Source: JBGAPI01 sp044221335 (lineage in GTDB: Bacteria; Pseudomonadota; Gammaproteobacteria; Xanthomonadales; Ahniellaceae). Taken from it: a stretch of 64,000 bases of DNA. The stretch lies in the NCBI GenBank assembly GCA_044221335.1, contig JBGAPI010000017.1:1-64000 (forward strand), written 5' to 3'. The first letter of the stretch is position 1. Every line of letters begins with the position of its first letter. Shown here piece after piece: positions 1 through 8,088 of the stretch. The notes beneath the pieces are model-generated. The model saw nothing but the letters and a program-made list of their open reading frames with translations, was not told the origin of the DNA and made no database searches. Both the position numbers and the translations under genes were made by a program.

Positions 1-29
1 GCTCCGGCGATTGCATGCGCTGCGCCATC

Positions 30-55
30 GGGGCTTGCGCCCCTCCCACAAGAGC
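30..55. repeat. Short intergenic repeat upstream of ispD
   Basis: A ggggcttgcgcccc palindrome is followed by tcccacaagagc. A similar palindrome followed by ctcccacaagg occurs at 2565-2590, and a ggggcttgcgcc half is seen again just downstream at 57-70. Such palindrome-plus-cccacaa units are common intergenic repeats in Lysobacterales genomes, which is general knowledge. No gene was identified in 1-165. Confidence 0.4.
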
Positions 56-165
56 AGCGGGGCTTGCGCCATCCGTTTACCGTTGATGACTTGATCGCGC
101 CTTCCCCTCGCGATCAAATTCCTCCTTCAGGGGACGGTGCGCAGCGCCGTTCCGGGGGGAGCAGG

Positions 166-885
166 ATGCGAACAAGCACGATCTGGTGCGTGATCCCGGC
201 CGCGGGCGTCGGCCAGCGCTTCGGCGGCAGTGTCCCGAAGCAGTACCAGTCTTTCGCCGGCCAGCCGCTGCTGCGCCGGACGATGGAGCGGATCGCGTCG
301 CATCCGTGGATTGCCGGCCTGGTCGTGGTGCTGTCGGACGACGATGGCTGGTGGGACGGCGCGGTGGTCTGCGAAGGCAAGCCCGTCCTGACCGCGATCG
401 GCGGGGCGCAGCGCTGTCACTCGGTGCTCGCCGGGCTCGACCGCCTCGTGAGCGTCGTCGCGGCGACCGACTGGGTGCTGGTGCACGACGCCGCGCGCCC
501 TTGCCTGCCGCTGACCGACCTCACCCGCCTGATCGACGAGGGCAGCGCGCACCCGTCCGGTGCGATCCTCGCCAGCGCGGTGCGCGACACCCTGAAGCGC
601 GGCGCCGAGCGCGACATCGAGACGACCGTGCCACGCGACCGGCTGTTCCGCGCGCTGACGCCGCAGCTGTTCCGCCACGGCGAGCTCTCCGGGCTGCTGC
701 GAAGCGCGATCGCCGATCCCGCGCTGCTGCCGCGCCTCACCGACGAGGCCAGCGCCTTCGAGCTCGCCGGACGCAGCGTCGGCATCACGGAGGGCTCGGA
801 GCAGAACCTCAAGGTGACGCTGCCTGCCGACCTCGCCTTCGCCGAGGTCATCTGGCAGCAGCAGGAGCTCGGAACCCTGGCATGA
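166..885 (+). CDS. ispD: 2-C-methyl-D-erythritol 4-phosphate cytidylyltransferase (IspD)
   Basis: IspD transfers CMP from CTP to methylerythritol phosphate, the third step of the MEP isoprenoid pathway, in the cytoplasm. The N-terminus VIPAAGVGQRFGGSVPKQY carries the nucleotide-binding AAG.G.R...PKQ signature. VLVHDAARPCL and the C-terminal TDEASAFELAG / TEGSEQNLKVTLP blocks are typical of the family. The chosen ATG at 166 follows a purine-rich GGGGGGAGCAGG stretch and gives 239 residues, the normal size. An in-frame ATG at 64 would add 34 unrelated residues. It lies 36 nt upstream of ispF, the usual pairing. No irregularity is seen. Confidence 0.95.
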   Translation: MRTSTIWCVIPAAGVGQRFGGSVPKQYQSFAGQPLLRRTMERIASHPWIAGLVVVLSDDDGWWDGAVVCEGKPVLTAIGGAQRCHSVLAGLDRLVSVVAATDWVLVHDAARPCLPLTDLTRLIDEGSAHPSGAILASAVRDTLKRGAERDIETTVPRDRLFRALTPQLFRHGELSGLLRSAIADPALLPRLTDEASAFELAGRSVGITEGSEQNLKVTLPADLAFAEVIWQQQELGTLA

Positions 886-921
886 TGCGTCGCTCGAATG
901 ACGAGTGACGCAGGGACGGGC

Positions 922-1395
922 ATGAGGATCGGGCAAGGGATCGACGTCCACGCCTTTGGCGACGGCGACCATGTGACTCTGGGGGGCGTGCGCATCCCGC
1001 ATGAGCGCGGTCTGGTCGCGCATTCCGACGGCGACGTGGTGATCCACGCGCTGTGCGACGCGATGCTGGGCGCGATCGCGGATGGCGACATCGGGGTGCA
1101 CTTCCCGCCAAGCGACCCGCTCTGGCGCAACGCCGACAGCCGGACCTTCCTGCGCGCCGTCACGGCGCGCGTGGCCGCACGCGGCCTGCGCCTCGGCAAC
1201 GCCGATGTCACCGTGGTCTGCGAGCGGCCGAAGATCGCGCCGCACGCCGCGGCGATGCGCGAACGCCTGGCCGCGGATTGCGGGGTCGGCATCGACGCGA
1301 TCAGCGTGAAGGCCACCACGTCAGAGAAGCTCGGCTTTACCGGACGCGGGGAAGGAATCGCGGCATTCGTGGTCGTTCTGCTGGTCGCGAAGTGA
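922..1395 (+). CDS. ispF: 2-C-methyl-D-erythritol 2,4-cyclodiphosphate synthase (IspF)
   Basis: IspF cyclises 4-diphosphocytidyl-methylerythritol 2-phosphate with loss of CMP, the fifth MEP step. It normally acts as a zinc-dependent homotrimer. The start MRIGQGIDVHAF has the metal-binding DVH motif. It is followed by the HSDGDVVIHALCDAMLGA block with a second metal histidine and by ISVKATTSEKLGFTGRGEGIAA near the end. The ATG at 922 has an AGGGACGG ribosome site just upstream and gives 157 residues, the family standard. An in-frame ATG at 898 is less likely. truD begins 7 nt after the stop, so ispD-ispF-truD is one transcription unit. Confidence 0.95.
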   Translation: MRIGQGIDVHAFGDGDHVTLGGVRIPHERGLVAHSDGDVVIHALCDAMLGAIADGDIGVHFPPSDPLWRNADSRTFLRAVTARVAARGLRLGNADVTVVCERPKIAPHAAAMRERLAADCGVGIDAISVKATTSEKLGFTGRGEGIAAFVVVLLVAK

Positions 1396-1402
1396 GGCAG
1401 CG

Positions 1403-2413
1403 ATGAGCGACACGTTGCCCTTCGCCCACGGCGGCCCCGCGCTGCGCGGCCGGCTGCGCGCCGTGCCCGAGGACTTCGTCGTCGACGAACGGCTCGGCTT
1501 CTCCGCCAGTGGCGCCGGCGAGCACCTGCTGGTCCGGGTCGAGAAGCGCGGCGCCAACACCGACTGGATCGCCCGCCAGCTTGCCGCCTGGGCGGGCGTG
1601 TCGCCGGCCGTGGTGTCCTACGCCGGCATCAAGGATCGTCACGCCGTGTGCCGGCAGACCTTCAGCGTCCAGCTCCCCGGTCGACCCGATCCCGATCCGG
1701 CGCTGCTGACCAGCACGGAATTCCGCGTGCTGTCGCTGGAACGGCACTCGCGCAAGCTGCAGCGCGGCGCGCTGACCGGCAACCGCTTCGAGATCCGCGT
1801 GCGCGAGGTCGCCGGCGATCGCGATCAGGCGGGGCGGCAGCTCGCCGAAATCGCTGCCCGCGGCGTGCCGAACTACTTCGGCGAGCAGCGCTTCGGGCGC
1901 GCCGGCGACAACGTCGAGCAGGCCCGGGCGATGTTCGCCGGGCGACGGGTATCGCGACCGGAACGCAGCCTCCTGCTGTCGGCGGCGCGTTCGCAGGTGT
2001 TCAACACGATCCTGGCCGAACGCGTCGCGTCGGGTCGCTGGAACCAGGGCATCGCCGGCGACGTTTTCCAGCTCGACTTCCGCGGTTCGCTGTTCGGACC
2101 CGAGCCGATCGACGACGCGCTGCGCCACCGCATCGACCAGGGCGAAATCCATCCGACCGGACTGCTGCCGGGCGACGGCGAGCTGCGCGTGACCGACGAC
2201 GCGCTGGCGATCGAACAGGTCGCGTGCGCGGCCACCGCGGACCTCTGCGAGGGTCTGCGCAAGGCGCGGGTCGAGGTCGCACGGCGCGCGCTACGGCTGA
2301 AGCCACGCGATTTCGACTGGCGCTTCGAGGACGATGCGCTGGTCGTGGCCTTCGAGCTTCCGGCGGGCGCGTATGCCACCTCGGTCCTGCGCGAAGTCGT
2401 GGACTGGACCTGA
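1403..2413 (+). CDS. truD: tRNA pseudouridine(13) synthase (TruD)
   Basis: TruD isomerises U13 of tRNA(Glu) to pseudouridine. The AGIKDRHAVCRQTFSV stretch (about residues 74-89) contains the catalytic aspartate of the TruD family. GNRFEIRVREV and VPNYFGEQRFGR are also family blocks. The length of 336 aa is close to the usual 340-350. In many gammaproteobacteria surE and pcm follow truD. Here the downstream gene is an unrelated flavoprotein after a 264-bp gap, so the classical block ends at truD. Confidence 0.93.
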   Translation: MSDTLPFAHGGPALRGRLRAVPEDFVVDERLGFSASGAGEHLLVRVEKRGANTDWIARQLAAWAGVSPAVVSYAGIKDRHAVCRQTFSVQLPGRPDPDPALLTSTEFRVLSLERHSRKLQRGALTGNRFEIRVREVAGDRDQAGRQLAEIAARGVPNYFGEQRFGRAGDNVEQARAMFAGRRVSRPERSLLLSAARSQVFNTILAERVASGRWNQGIAGDVFQLDFRGSLFGPEPIDDALRHRIDQGEIHPTGLLPGDGELRVTDDALAIEQVACAATADLCEGLRKARVEVARRALRLKPRDFDWRFEDDALVVAFELPAGAYATSVLREVVDWT

Positions 2414-2564
2414 GGCGGGCCCGGGTGCCCCTGCGCCACGTGCCTGAGCGCCGATCGGGGCGTTCTGCAGTTCACGCCGTCTTCGAAGCCCGGGCGTTGG
2501 GGCAGGTCAGGCTTCACGTCTGATGGAGGTGGCTGCAGCCGTGATGGCGCGGCGTCTCACCGTC

Positions 2565-2590
2565 GCGGCTGAAGCCGCTCCCACAAGGCC
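2565..2590. repeat. Palindromic intergenic repeat (gcggctgaagccgctcccac type)
   Basis: GCGGCTgaAGCCGC forms a 6-bp hairpin followed by tcccacaagg. The layout matches the repeat at 30-55. It sits in the 264-bp gap between truD and the ferredoxin-NADP reductase gene, in which no gene was found. Confidence 0.45.
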
Positions 2591-2677
2591 CGTGGTGCTG
2601 TCGAATTGACTGGAGTCATGCCGTCGTTTCGCGGTCGTCCCTAGACTGGTCGTAACGAAGTCAACGGCAACTCCCGA

Positions 2678-3739
2678 ATGCAAGCCACCTCCATCGAAAC
2701 CGACGTCGTGATCATCGGCGCGGGCCCGGTCGGACTGTTCCAGGTGTTCGAACTCGGCCTGCTCGATCTCAAGGCCCAGGTCATCGACACCTTGGCGGAG
2801 CCCGGCGGACAGTGCATCGAGCTGTATCCGGAGAAGCCGATCTACGACATCCCCGCGATTCCGGTCTGCACCGCGCGAGAACTGATCGAACGCCTGCAGC
2901 AGCAGATCCGGCCGTTCGCGCCGGGCCTGCATCTCGGCCAGCAAGTGACCGTCTGCGAGCGCCGCGATGACCGCCGCTGGCGCATCGTCACCAGCGCCGG
3001 CACCGAATTCGCGGCGCGCGCGGTCGTGATCGCCGGCGGTGTCGGCTCCTTCCTGCCGCGCAAGCTGAAGATCGAGGGCGCGGAGCGCCACGAGGACCGG
3101 CAGCTGCACTACCGGGTGCGCGACCGCGAGCTGTTCCGCGGCAGGAACATCGTGCTCGCCGGCGGCGGCGATTCCGCGTTCGACTGGGTGCTCGACCTGG
3201 TCGACATCGCCGCCTCGGTGGTGATGGTGCACCGCTCGCAGGACTTCAAGGCGCAGCATTCGAAGGTCGTGCGAATGCGGCAGCTGTGCGACGACTTCCG
3301 GATGCAGTTCGTCGAGGCGGAGGTCAGCGGCTTCGTCGGCGATGACGCCGGGTTCCGCGCGGTCCGGGTCACCGGTCGCGACGGCGTCACTCGCACGATC
3401 GAGGCCGATCACCTGCTCGCGTTCTTCGGCCTGTCGCCGAAGCTGGGACCGATCGCCGAGTGGGGCCTGGCGCTCGACCGGAACCAGATCGAAGTCGACA
3501 CCGCTCACTTCCGCAGCAGCGTCGAGGGCCTCTACGCGGTCGGCGACATCAACACCTATCCGGGCAAGAAGAAGCTGATCCTGTCGGGTTTCCACGAAGC
3601 CGCGCTGGCCGCCTTCCACATCCGCGAAGTCCTCCATCCCGGGCAGAAGGTCCACCTGCAGTACACGACCACCAGCCCGATCATGCACAAGCGCCTGGGC
3701 GTAGACACCGACAGGGAATTCCAGCTCGATCGCAGTTGA
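2678..3739 (+). CDS. Ferredoxin--NADP reductase, thioredoxin-reductase-like type
   Basis: This 353-aa flavoprotein probably moves electrons between NADPH and ferredoxin or flavodoxin in the cytoplasm. VVIIGAGPVGLFQVFELGLL is the FAD-binding Rossmann motif, GGQCIELYPEKPIYDIP is the block typical of the YumC/TrxR-like FNR group, and NIVLAGGGDSAFDWVLDL is the NADPH-binding fold. The C-terminus has YAVGDINTYPGKKKLILSGFHEAALAAFHI, which closes over FAD. The CxxC pair of true thioredoxin reductases is absent, which favours FNR. It stands alone between two non-coding stretches, so the physiological partner is unknown. Confidence 0.88.
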   Translation: MQATSIETDVVIIGAGPVGLFQVFELGLLDLKAQVIDTLAEPGGQCIELYPEKPIYDIPAIPVCTARELIERLQQQIRPFAPGLHLGQQVTVCERRDDRRWRIVTSAGTEFAARAVVIAGGVGSFLPRKLKIEGAERHEDRQLHYRVRDRELFRGRNIVLAGGGDSAFDWVLDLVDIAASVVMVHRSQDFKAQHSKVVRMRQLCDDFRMQFVEAEVSGFVGDDAGFRAVRVTGRDGVTRTIEADHLLAFFGLSPKLGPIAEWGLALDRNQIEVDTAHFRSSVEGLYAVGDINTYPGKKKLILSGFHEAALAAFHIREVLHPGQKVHLQYTTTSPIMHKRLGVDTDREFQLDRS

Positions 3740-3798
3740 CGGCGGTTTTCGCCGCTGAAGTCCCGTTCCTCACCGGAGGAATTCGCGCAGCGAATTGC

Positions 3799-6132
3799 TC
3801 ACTCGAAGCCGTCCTTGAAGAGGTCGACTCCGATCGTGAACAGGCTGACGAGGTTGCTCGCCGGCCGGCCGACGATGAGACGGTGGCGGCTCGCGTCGTA
3901 GGCGACGTTGATGGTGCTGGACATGTTGACGGCGGTCCCGAAGACGCTGTTGGTCGTCGTCGGCATGCCGGTCAGCGGCTGCGAACCGTCGAACAGGCTC
4001 GCCGCGCCCACGTTGGCGCTGGCGCCGTTGTCGAAGTTCCTCGCGACCGAGACGATGTAGCCGTCGCTTCCCGCCAGCAGTGTGCCCCCGCCGATGCCGT
4101 CGCCGCTGGTGATCCCGATGAGGGAATTCGACGGCGTGACCGGTCCGGTCAGGCCGGTGGTGCCGCTGACGAGAGTCAGGGCGCCGACGTCGGCCGTTCC
4201 GCCGTTGCTCCAGCTCTGGCTCGCGACCACGAAATTGCCGTTCGACAGCGGCAGGATGCTGGTCCCGACGAAGTCGCTGGCGCTGCTGCCGACCAAGGAG
4301 TTCGACGCCGACACCGGGCCGGCGATGCCGCTGGTTCCGCTGCCCAGGGTCACGGCGCCAGCGGAGGCGAGCGCACCGTTGTGCCAGACCTGTGTATTGA
4401 CCACGTAGTTGCCGTTGGCGAGTGCGACGACGGAGTTGCCGATGGCGTCCGAGTTGCTGGTCCCGACCAGCGAATTGAGCGGGGACACGATGCCGGTGGT
4501 GCCGGTGCTGCCGTTACCCCAGGTCGCGGCACCCGCGTCGAGGGCGGATCCGTTGTCGAAGGACGCCGCCTGCACGACGTAGTTGCCGTTGCTGAGCACC
4601 AGGATGCCGGCGCCGCCGACCCCATCGTTGGCGCTGAGCCCGACCAGCGAATTGGCGGCCGAGACGACACCGCTGACGCCGGTCGTGCCATTGCCGAACG
4701 TCGCCGCGCCCGCATTGAGGGTGCCACCGTTGTCCCAGGACGGATTGCGCAGCACATAGTTGCCGTTCGGCAGCACGACGACGTCGCTGCCGATGCTGTC
4801 GCTGGCGGACGTCCCGACCACCGAATTGGCGGCCGACACCACGCCGACCAGGCCGGTGCTGCCGTTGCCGAACGTGGCGGCGCCGGCATTGGCCGTGGCG
4901 CCGTTGTGCCACAACGGCGAGCCCACCACGTAATTGCCATTGGCCAACGGCGCCACCAGGAAGCCGACACTGTCCCCGGTCGTGCTGCCCACCAGGGCAT
5001 TGGCGGTGCCGAGGACCGCCGACGTCGGACCGCTGCCGACCGCCCAGGCCACGGCGCCGGCGTCGACGACACCGCCGATGTCGCAGCTCTGGCACGCCAC
5101 GACGTAGTTGCCGTTGGTCAGCGCGACCAGATTTTCGCCGAAGGCGTCGCTGGCGGTAGCACCGACGATCGAATTGGCGCCGGTGACGGTACCGATCCGG
5201 CCGGTGGAACCGTTGGCCCAGGTGGCTGCGCCGACACTGGCGGTGCCGTTGCTCCAGAACGGCGACCCGACCACGTAGTTGCCGTTCGGCAATGCAATCA
5301 GGCGTTGTCCGACCAAGTCGCCGGGCGTCGCGCCGATCAGCGAATTGGCCGCGCTGACGGCGCCGCTGATCCCGCTGTTGCCGTTGCCCCAGGTCGCCGC
5401 GCCGACATTGCCGGCGCCACCGTTGTCCCAGGTCCCCTCCGACACGACGTAGTTGCCGTTGGACAGCGCGACGACATTGGCGCCGACGTTGTCCACGGCG
5501 GCGGTTCCGACCAGCGAGTTGGCGGCGGAGATCGCGCCGCTGACGCCCGCGGTGCCGCTGCCCCAGGTCACCGCGCCGGCGTTGCTGGCACCGCCGTTCT
5601 TCCAGGTGCCGGTGACGACCAGGTAGTTGCCGTTGCTGAGCAGCCTGACCGCCGGGAAGACGCTGTTGCCGCCGACGCGATCGTTGCTGCTGCTGCCGAC
5701 CAGGGAATTGGCGGCCGTCACCGCCCCGCTCAGTCCGGTACTGCCGTTGATGAAGGTCACGGCCCCCGCATTGGCGAGGGCGCCGTTGTGCCACTGCGAA
5801 CTCTGCACCAGGAAGTTGCCGCTGGGCAGAACCACGAGGCCATCGCTGCAGATGTGGTCGTTGGCGGCGGCGCCGGTCAGTGCGCTGATCTGCACGCCGT
5901 TCGCGCCGTAGAGGTAGACGGCACCGACACCGGACGCCGGCCCGTCGGTGTCGCAGACCACGAAGTTGCCGTTCGGCAGGACCGTGACGTTGGTTCCGAA
6001 GTTGACACTGCCGGCCGGTCCGGCGATGTCGATCTGCGCGGCGTCGGCCGGGCACGCGGCCAGCAACGACAGGATGGCGGCGCCGGACAGCACGCGGGCG
6101 GATCGGTGCCGCGAAACGATGGGCTTCGTCAT
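3799..6132 (-). CDS. Exported protein with 12 about 58-residue NGNYVV repeats and a DGFE tail
   Basis: The 777-aa product starts with a positively charged, hydrophobic signal region. The sequence LLAAC (Cys27) could be a lipobox, or cleavage could follow ADAA a few residues later. Nearly all the rest is about 12 tandem repeats of roughly 58 residues with the pattern L.NGNYVV...W.NG...GA.TWGNG..G..G.VSAANSLVG....D..G. This resembles repeat families predicted to fold as beta-propellers or solenoids, probably the one called DUF5650, though I could not search for it. The last residues, DLFKDGFE, match a short C-terminal tail recurrent in secreted Lysobacterales proteins. The function is unknown; an exported surface or extracellular protein is inferred. 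Confidence 0.8.
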   Translation of the reverse strand: MTKPIVSRHRSARVLSGAAILSLLAACPADAAQIDIAGPAGSVNFGTNVTVLPNGNFVVCDTDGPASGVGAVYLYGANGVQISALTGAAANDHICSDGLVVLPSGNFLVQSSQWHNGALANAGAVTFINGSTGLSGAVTAANSLVGSSSNDRVGGNSVFPAVRLLSNGNYLVVTGTWKNGGASNAGAVTWGSGTAGVSGAISAANSLVGTAAVDNVGANVVALSNGNYVVSEGTWDNGGAGNVGAATWGNGNSGISGAVSAANSLIGATPGDLVGQRLIALPNGNYVVGSPFWSNGTASVGAATWANGSTGRIGTVTGANSIVGATASDAFGENLVALTNGNYVVACQSCDIGGVVDAGAVAWAVGSGPTSAVLGTANALVGSTTGDSVGFLVAPLANGNYVVGSPLWHNGATANAGAATFGNGSTGLVGVVSAANSVVGTSASDSIGSDVVVLPNGNYVLRNPSWDNGGTLNAGAATFGNGTTGVSGVVSAANSLVGLSANDGVGGAGILVLSNGNYVVQAASFDNGSALDAGAATWGNGSTGTTGIVSPLNSLVGTSNSDAIGNSVVALANGNYVVNTQVWHNGALASAGAVTLGSGTSGIAGPVSASNSLVGSSASDFVGTSILPLSNGNFVVASQSWSNGGTADVGALTLVSGTTGLTGPVTPSNSLIGITSGDGIGGGTLLAGSDGYIVSVARNFDNGASANVGAASLFDGSQPLTGMPTTTNSVFGTAVNMSSTINVAYDASRHRLIVGRPASNLVSLFTIGVDLFKDGFE

Positions 6133-6358
6133 GGAGATGGCCTGGGTCGTGGTCTCGGAGTCAGGATGAACTTTCGCTCATGCCGATGCCAGCAACGTCC
6201 GGGGGGATCAACCCAACGAAAGTCAGGTCCGTGGTCGGCGCGTTCGCAGCCCGGCACTCGGATTCCCGCTCGGTCGGCGCGTACCGGGGAGGGGCGGGGC
6301 GCGCTCGTCCGGGCGGATATTCCGGATCGACGGGGAATGGAGCCATTACACTGCGGCG

Positions 6359-7027
6359 ATGCGCATCCTGATCTTCGGCGCCTCCGGCATGGTCGGGCAG
6401 GCGGCCCTCATCGCCGCATTGGCGGCGGACGACGTCGACGAGGTGGTCTCGGTGGGCCGGACCCGGCTCGGCATCGATCATCCGAAGCTGCGCGAGCGGC
6501 TGCACCGGGATCTCTTCGACTTCGCCGCGGTGGCGGGCGATCTCGCCGGCTACGACGCGTGCTTCTTCTGCCTGGGCGTGTCGGTGTCCGGCCTGTCCGA
6601 AGGCGACTACACCCGGATGACCTTCGACCTCACCGTCGGCATCGCCCGCGCGCTACGGCCACGCAGTCCGGACATGGCGTTCGTGTACGTGACCGGTGCC
6701 GGCAGCGACTCCAGCGAGCAGGGCCGGGTGATGTGGGCGCGGGTCAAGGGCCGCACCGAGAATGAACTGATGCGCATGGGCTTCCGCGCCGCGGCGATGC
6801 TGCGCCCGGGCATCATCCAGCCGCTGGACGGCATCCGCTCGAAGACGAGGCTCTACCAGACCTTCTACACGCTGGGCCGGCCGATCCTGCCGCTGCTCCG
6901 GCGGCTGGCGCCGAAGACCATACTCACGACGCGGATCATGGGGGCGGCGATGTTGAATCTCGCCCGCAACGGTCGTGGCCCATCGATTCTCGAGACGGCA
7001 GACATTCTCGCCGCATCTCAGGCGTAG
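6359..7027 (+). CDS. NAD(P)-binding Rossmann-fold protein (NAD-dependent epimerase/NmrA-like)
   Basis: This is a 222-aa small atypical short-chain dehydrogenase. The N-terminus MRILIFGASGMVGQAALIAAL is the GxxGxxG dinucleotide-binding motif. YVTGAGSDSSEQGRVMWARVKGRTENEL supplies the Ser...Lys region seen in HTATIP2/NmrA-like proteins, and LRPGIIQPL follows. The substrate is unknown. The ATG at 6359 lies about 7 nt after a TACACT box (6347-6352) and lacks a ribosome site at normal spacing, so the mRNA may have a very short or absent leader. It is convergent with rlmJ. Confidence 0.75.
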   Translation: MRILIFGASGMVGQAALIAALAADDVDEVVSVGRTRLGIDHPKLRERLHRDLFDFAAVAGDLAGYDACFFCLGVSVSGLSEGDYTRMTFDLTVGIARALRPRSPDMAFVYVTGAGSDSSEQGRVMWARVKGRTENELMRMGFRAAAMLRPGIIQPLDGIRSKTRLYQTFYTLGRPILPLLRRLAPKTILTTRIMGAAMLNLARNGRGPSILETADILAASQA

Positions 7028-7108
7028 AGCGGGCCCCGGTCCGCTGCTCCTGTTCCGAGGCCCGAGCGGACCCGGTGCCGCTCGGCGCGTCGTCGACGGG
7101 ACGGAAGC

Positions 7109-7957
7109 TCAATCTCCGACCAGCCACTCCACCTTCTGCTGGCCGAAGCGACCCTGGCTCAGGTGCGACTGCAGCACCGGCATGATCTCGGCGACGGTCT
7201 TGTCGAACTTCCACGGCGCGTTGATGATCGCCATGCCGCAGCCGTTCAGGCGCAGCGCCGAGTTGTCCGGATGCAGCAGCAGTTCGGCGATCAGCACCTT
7301 CTTCATGCCGGACTGCTTCAGGAAGCGATAGAACGGGTTCAGGCCCTGGCGCAGCTTGATCGGATACCAGACCGCGAAGATGCCGGTCGGGAAGCGCTTG
7401 TGGGCGCCCTTGAGGGCGTCGGAGATCGCGTCGAATTCGCCTTCCTGGGCCTCGAAGGGCGGGTCGATCAGCACCAGCCCGCGGCGCTCCTTCGGCGGCA
7501 GCAGCGCGCGGATGGCCTCGTAGCCGTTGCGGTGGTGGGTCGCGACGCGCGGATCCTTGGAAAAGGCGACCTTGAGCTCCGTGAACGCGCGATTCTCGAT
7601 CTCGCACAGCTGCAGCTTGTCGTTGTCCCGCATCAGCAGGCTGGCGATCAGCGGCGAGCCCGGGTATTCGACGATGCCGCCACCGGCCTTGGCGTTCAGC
7701 GACCGCACCAGGTTGAGATAGACGTGCAGCGCGGTCGGCAGGCGGGTCGCGGCGAGCAGGCGATTGATGCCGTCGACGTGCTCGTTGGTCTTCTGCGCCT
7801 CGCTGGAGTGCAGGTTGTAGCGGCCGGCGCCGGCGTGGGTGTCGAGGTAGGCGAAGGGCGTCTGCTTCCCCTTCATCGACTCGATCAGCGCCACCAGCAC
7901 CGCATGCTTGACCACATCGGCGAAGTTTCCGGCATGGAACGCGTGGCGGTAGTTCAT
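7109..7957 (-). CDS. rlmJ: 23S rRNA (adenine(2030)-N6)-methyltransferase (RlmJ)
   Basis: RlmJ methylates A2030 of 23S rRNA using S-adenosylmethionine. The product starts MNYRHAFHAGNFADVVKH, the highly conserved RlmJ N-terminus, followed by YLDTHAGAGRY (SAM site) and VLIDPPFE, the DPPF catalytic motif of N6-adenine methyltransferases. The chosen ATG at 7957 gives 282 aa, the standard length; an upstream in-frame ATG at 7999 would add 14 unconserved residues. A TATACT sequence on the minus strand about 35 nt upstream of the start is a plausible -10 box. Confidence 0.93.
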   Translation of the reverse strand: MNYRHAFHAGNFADVVKHAVLVALIESMKGKQTPFAYLDTHAGAGRYNLHSSEAQKTNEHVDGINRLLAATRLPTALHVYLNLVRSLNAKAGGGIVEYPGSPLIASLLMRDNDKLQLCEIENRAFTELKVAFSKDPRVATHHRNGYEAIRALLPPKERRGLVLIDPPFEAQEGEFDAISDALKGAHKRFPTGIFAVWYPIKLRQGLNPFYRFLKQSGMKKVLIAELLLHPDNSALRLNGCGMAIINAPWKFDKTVAEIMPVLQSHLSQGRFGQQKVEWLVGD

Positions 7958-8088
7958 CGGACTCGCGACGGCACAGGGAGGCGCCCCGAGTATAACCATC
8001 CGCCGCGACCCGTGACTTCCGGCGCTGTCGTACTTCCGGGCAGCCGCTAGAGTGCCGCAGTTTCCCCGATTGCGCCGGGTGCGCCCCC

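Noticed and set aside
127..1245. 372-aa minus-strand open frame opposite ispD/ispF
   Set aside because: It overlaps two clear enzymes and shows no recognisable domain.
3799..6132. CRISPR-like regularity of DNA repeats
   Set aside because: The period is about 174 nt and in frame with a protein repeat. There are no short identical repeats with unique 30-40-nt spacers.
3460..6765. 1101-aa plus-strand open frame
   Set aside because: It runs opposite the 12-repeat exported protein. Its protein is a GC-rich antisense shadow (repeating Val/Gly/Asp-Arg pattern) without motifs, while the minus strand has a signal peptide and regular repeats.
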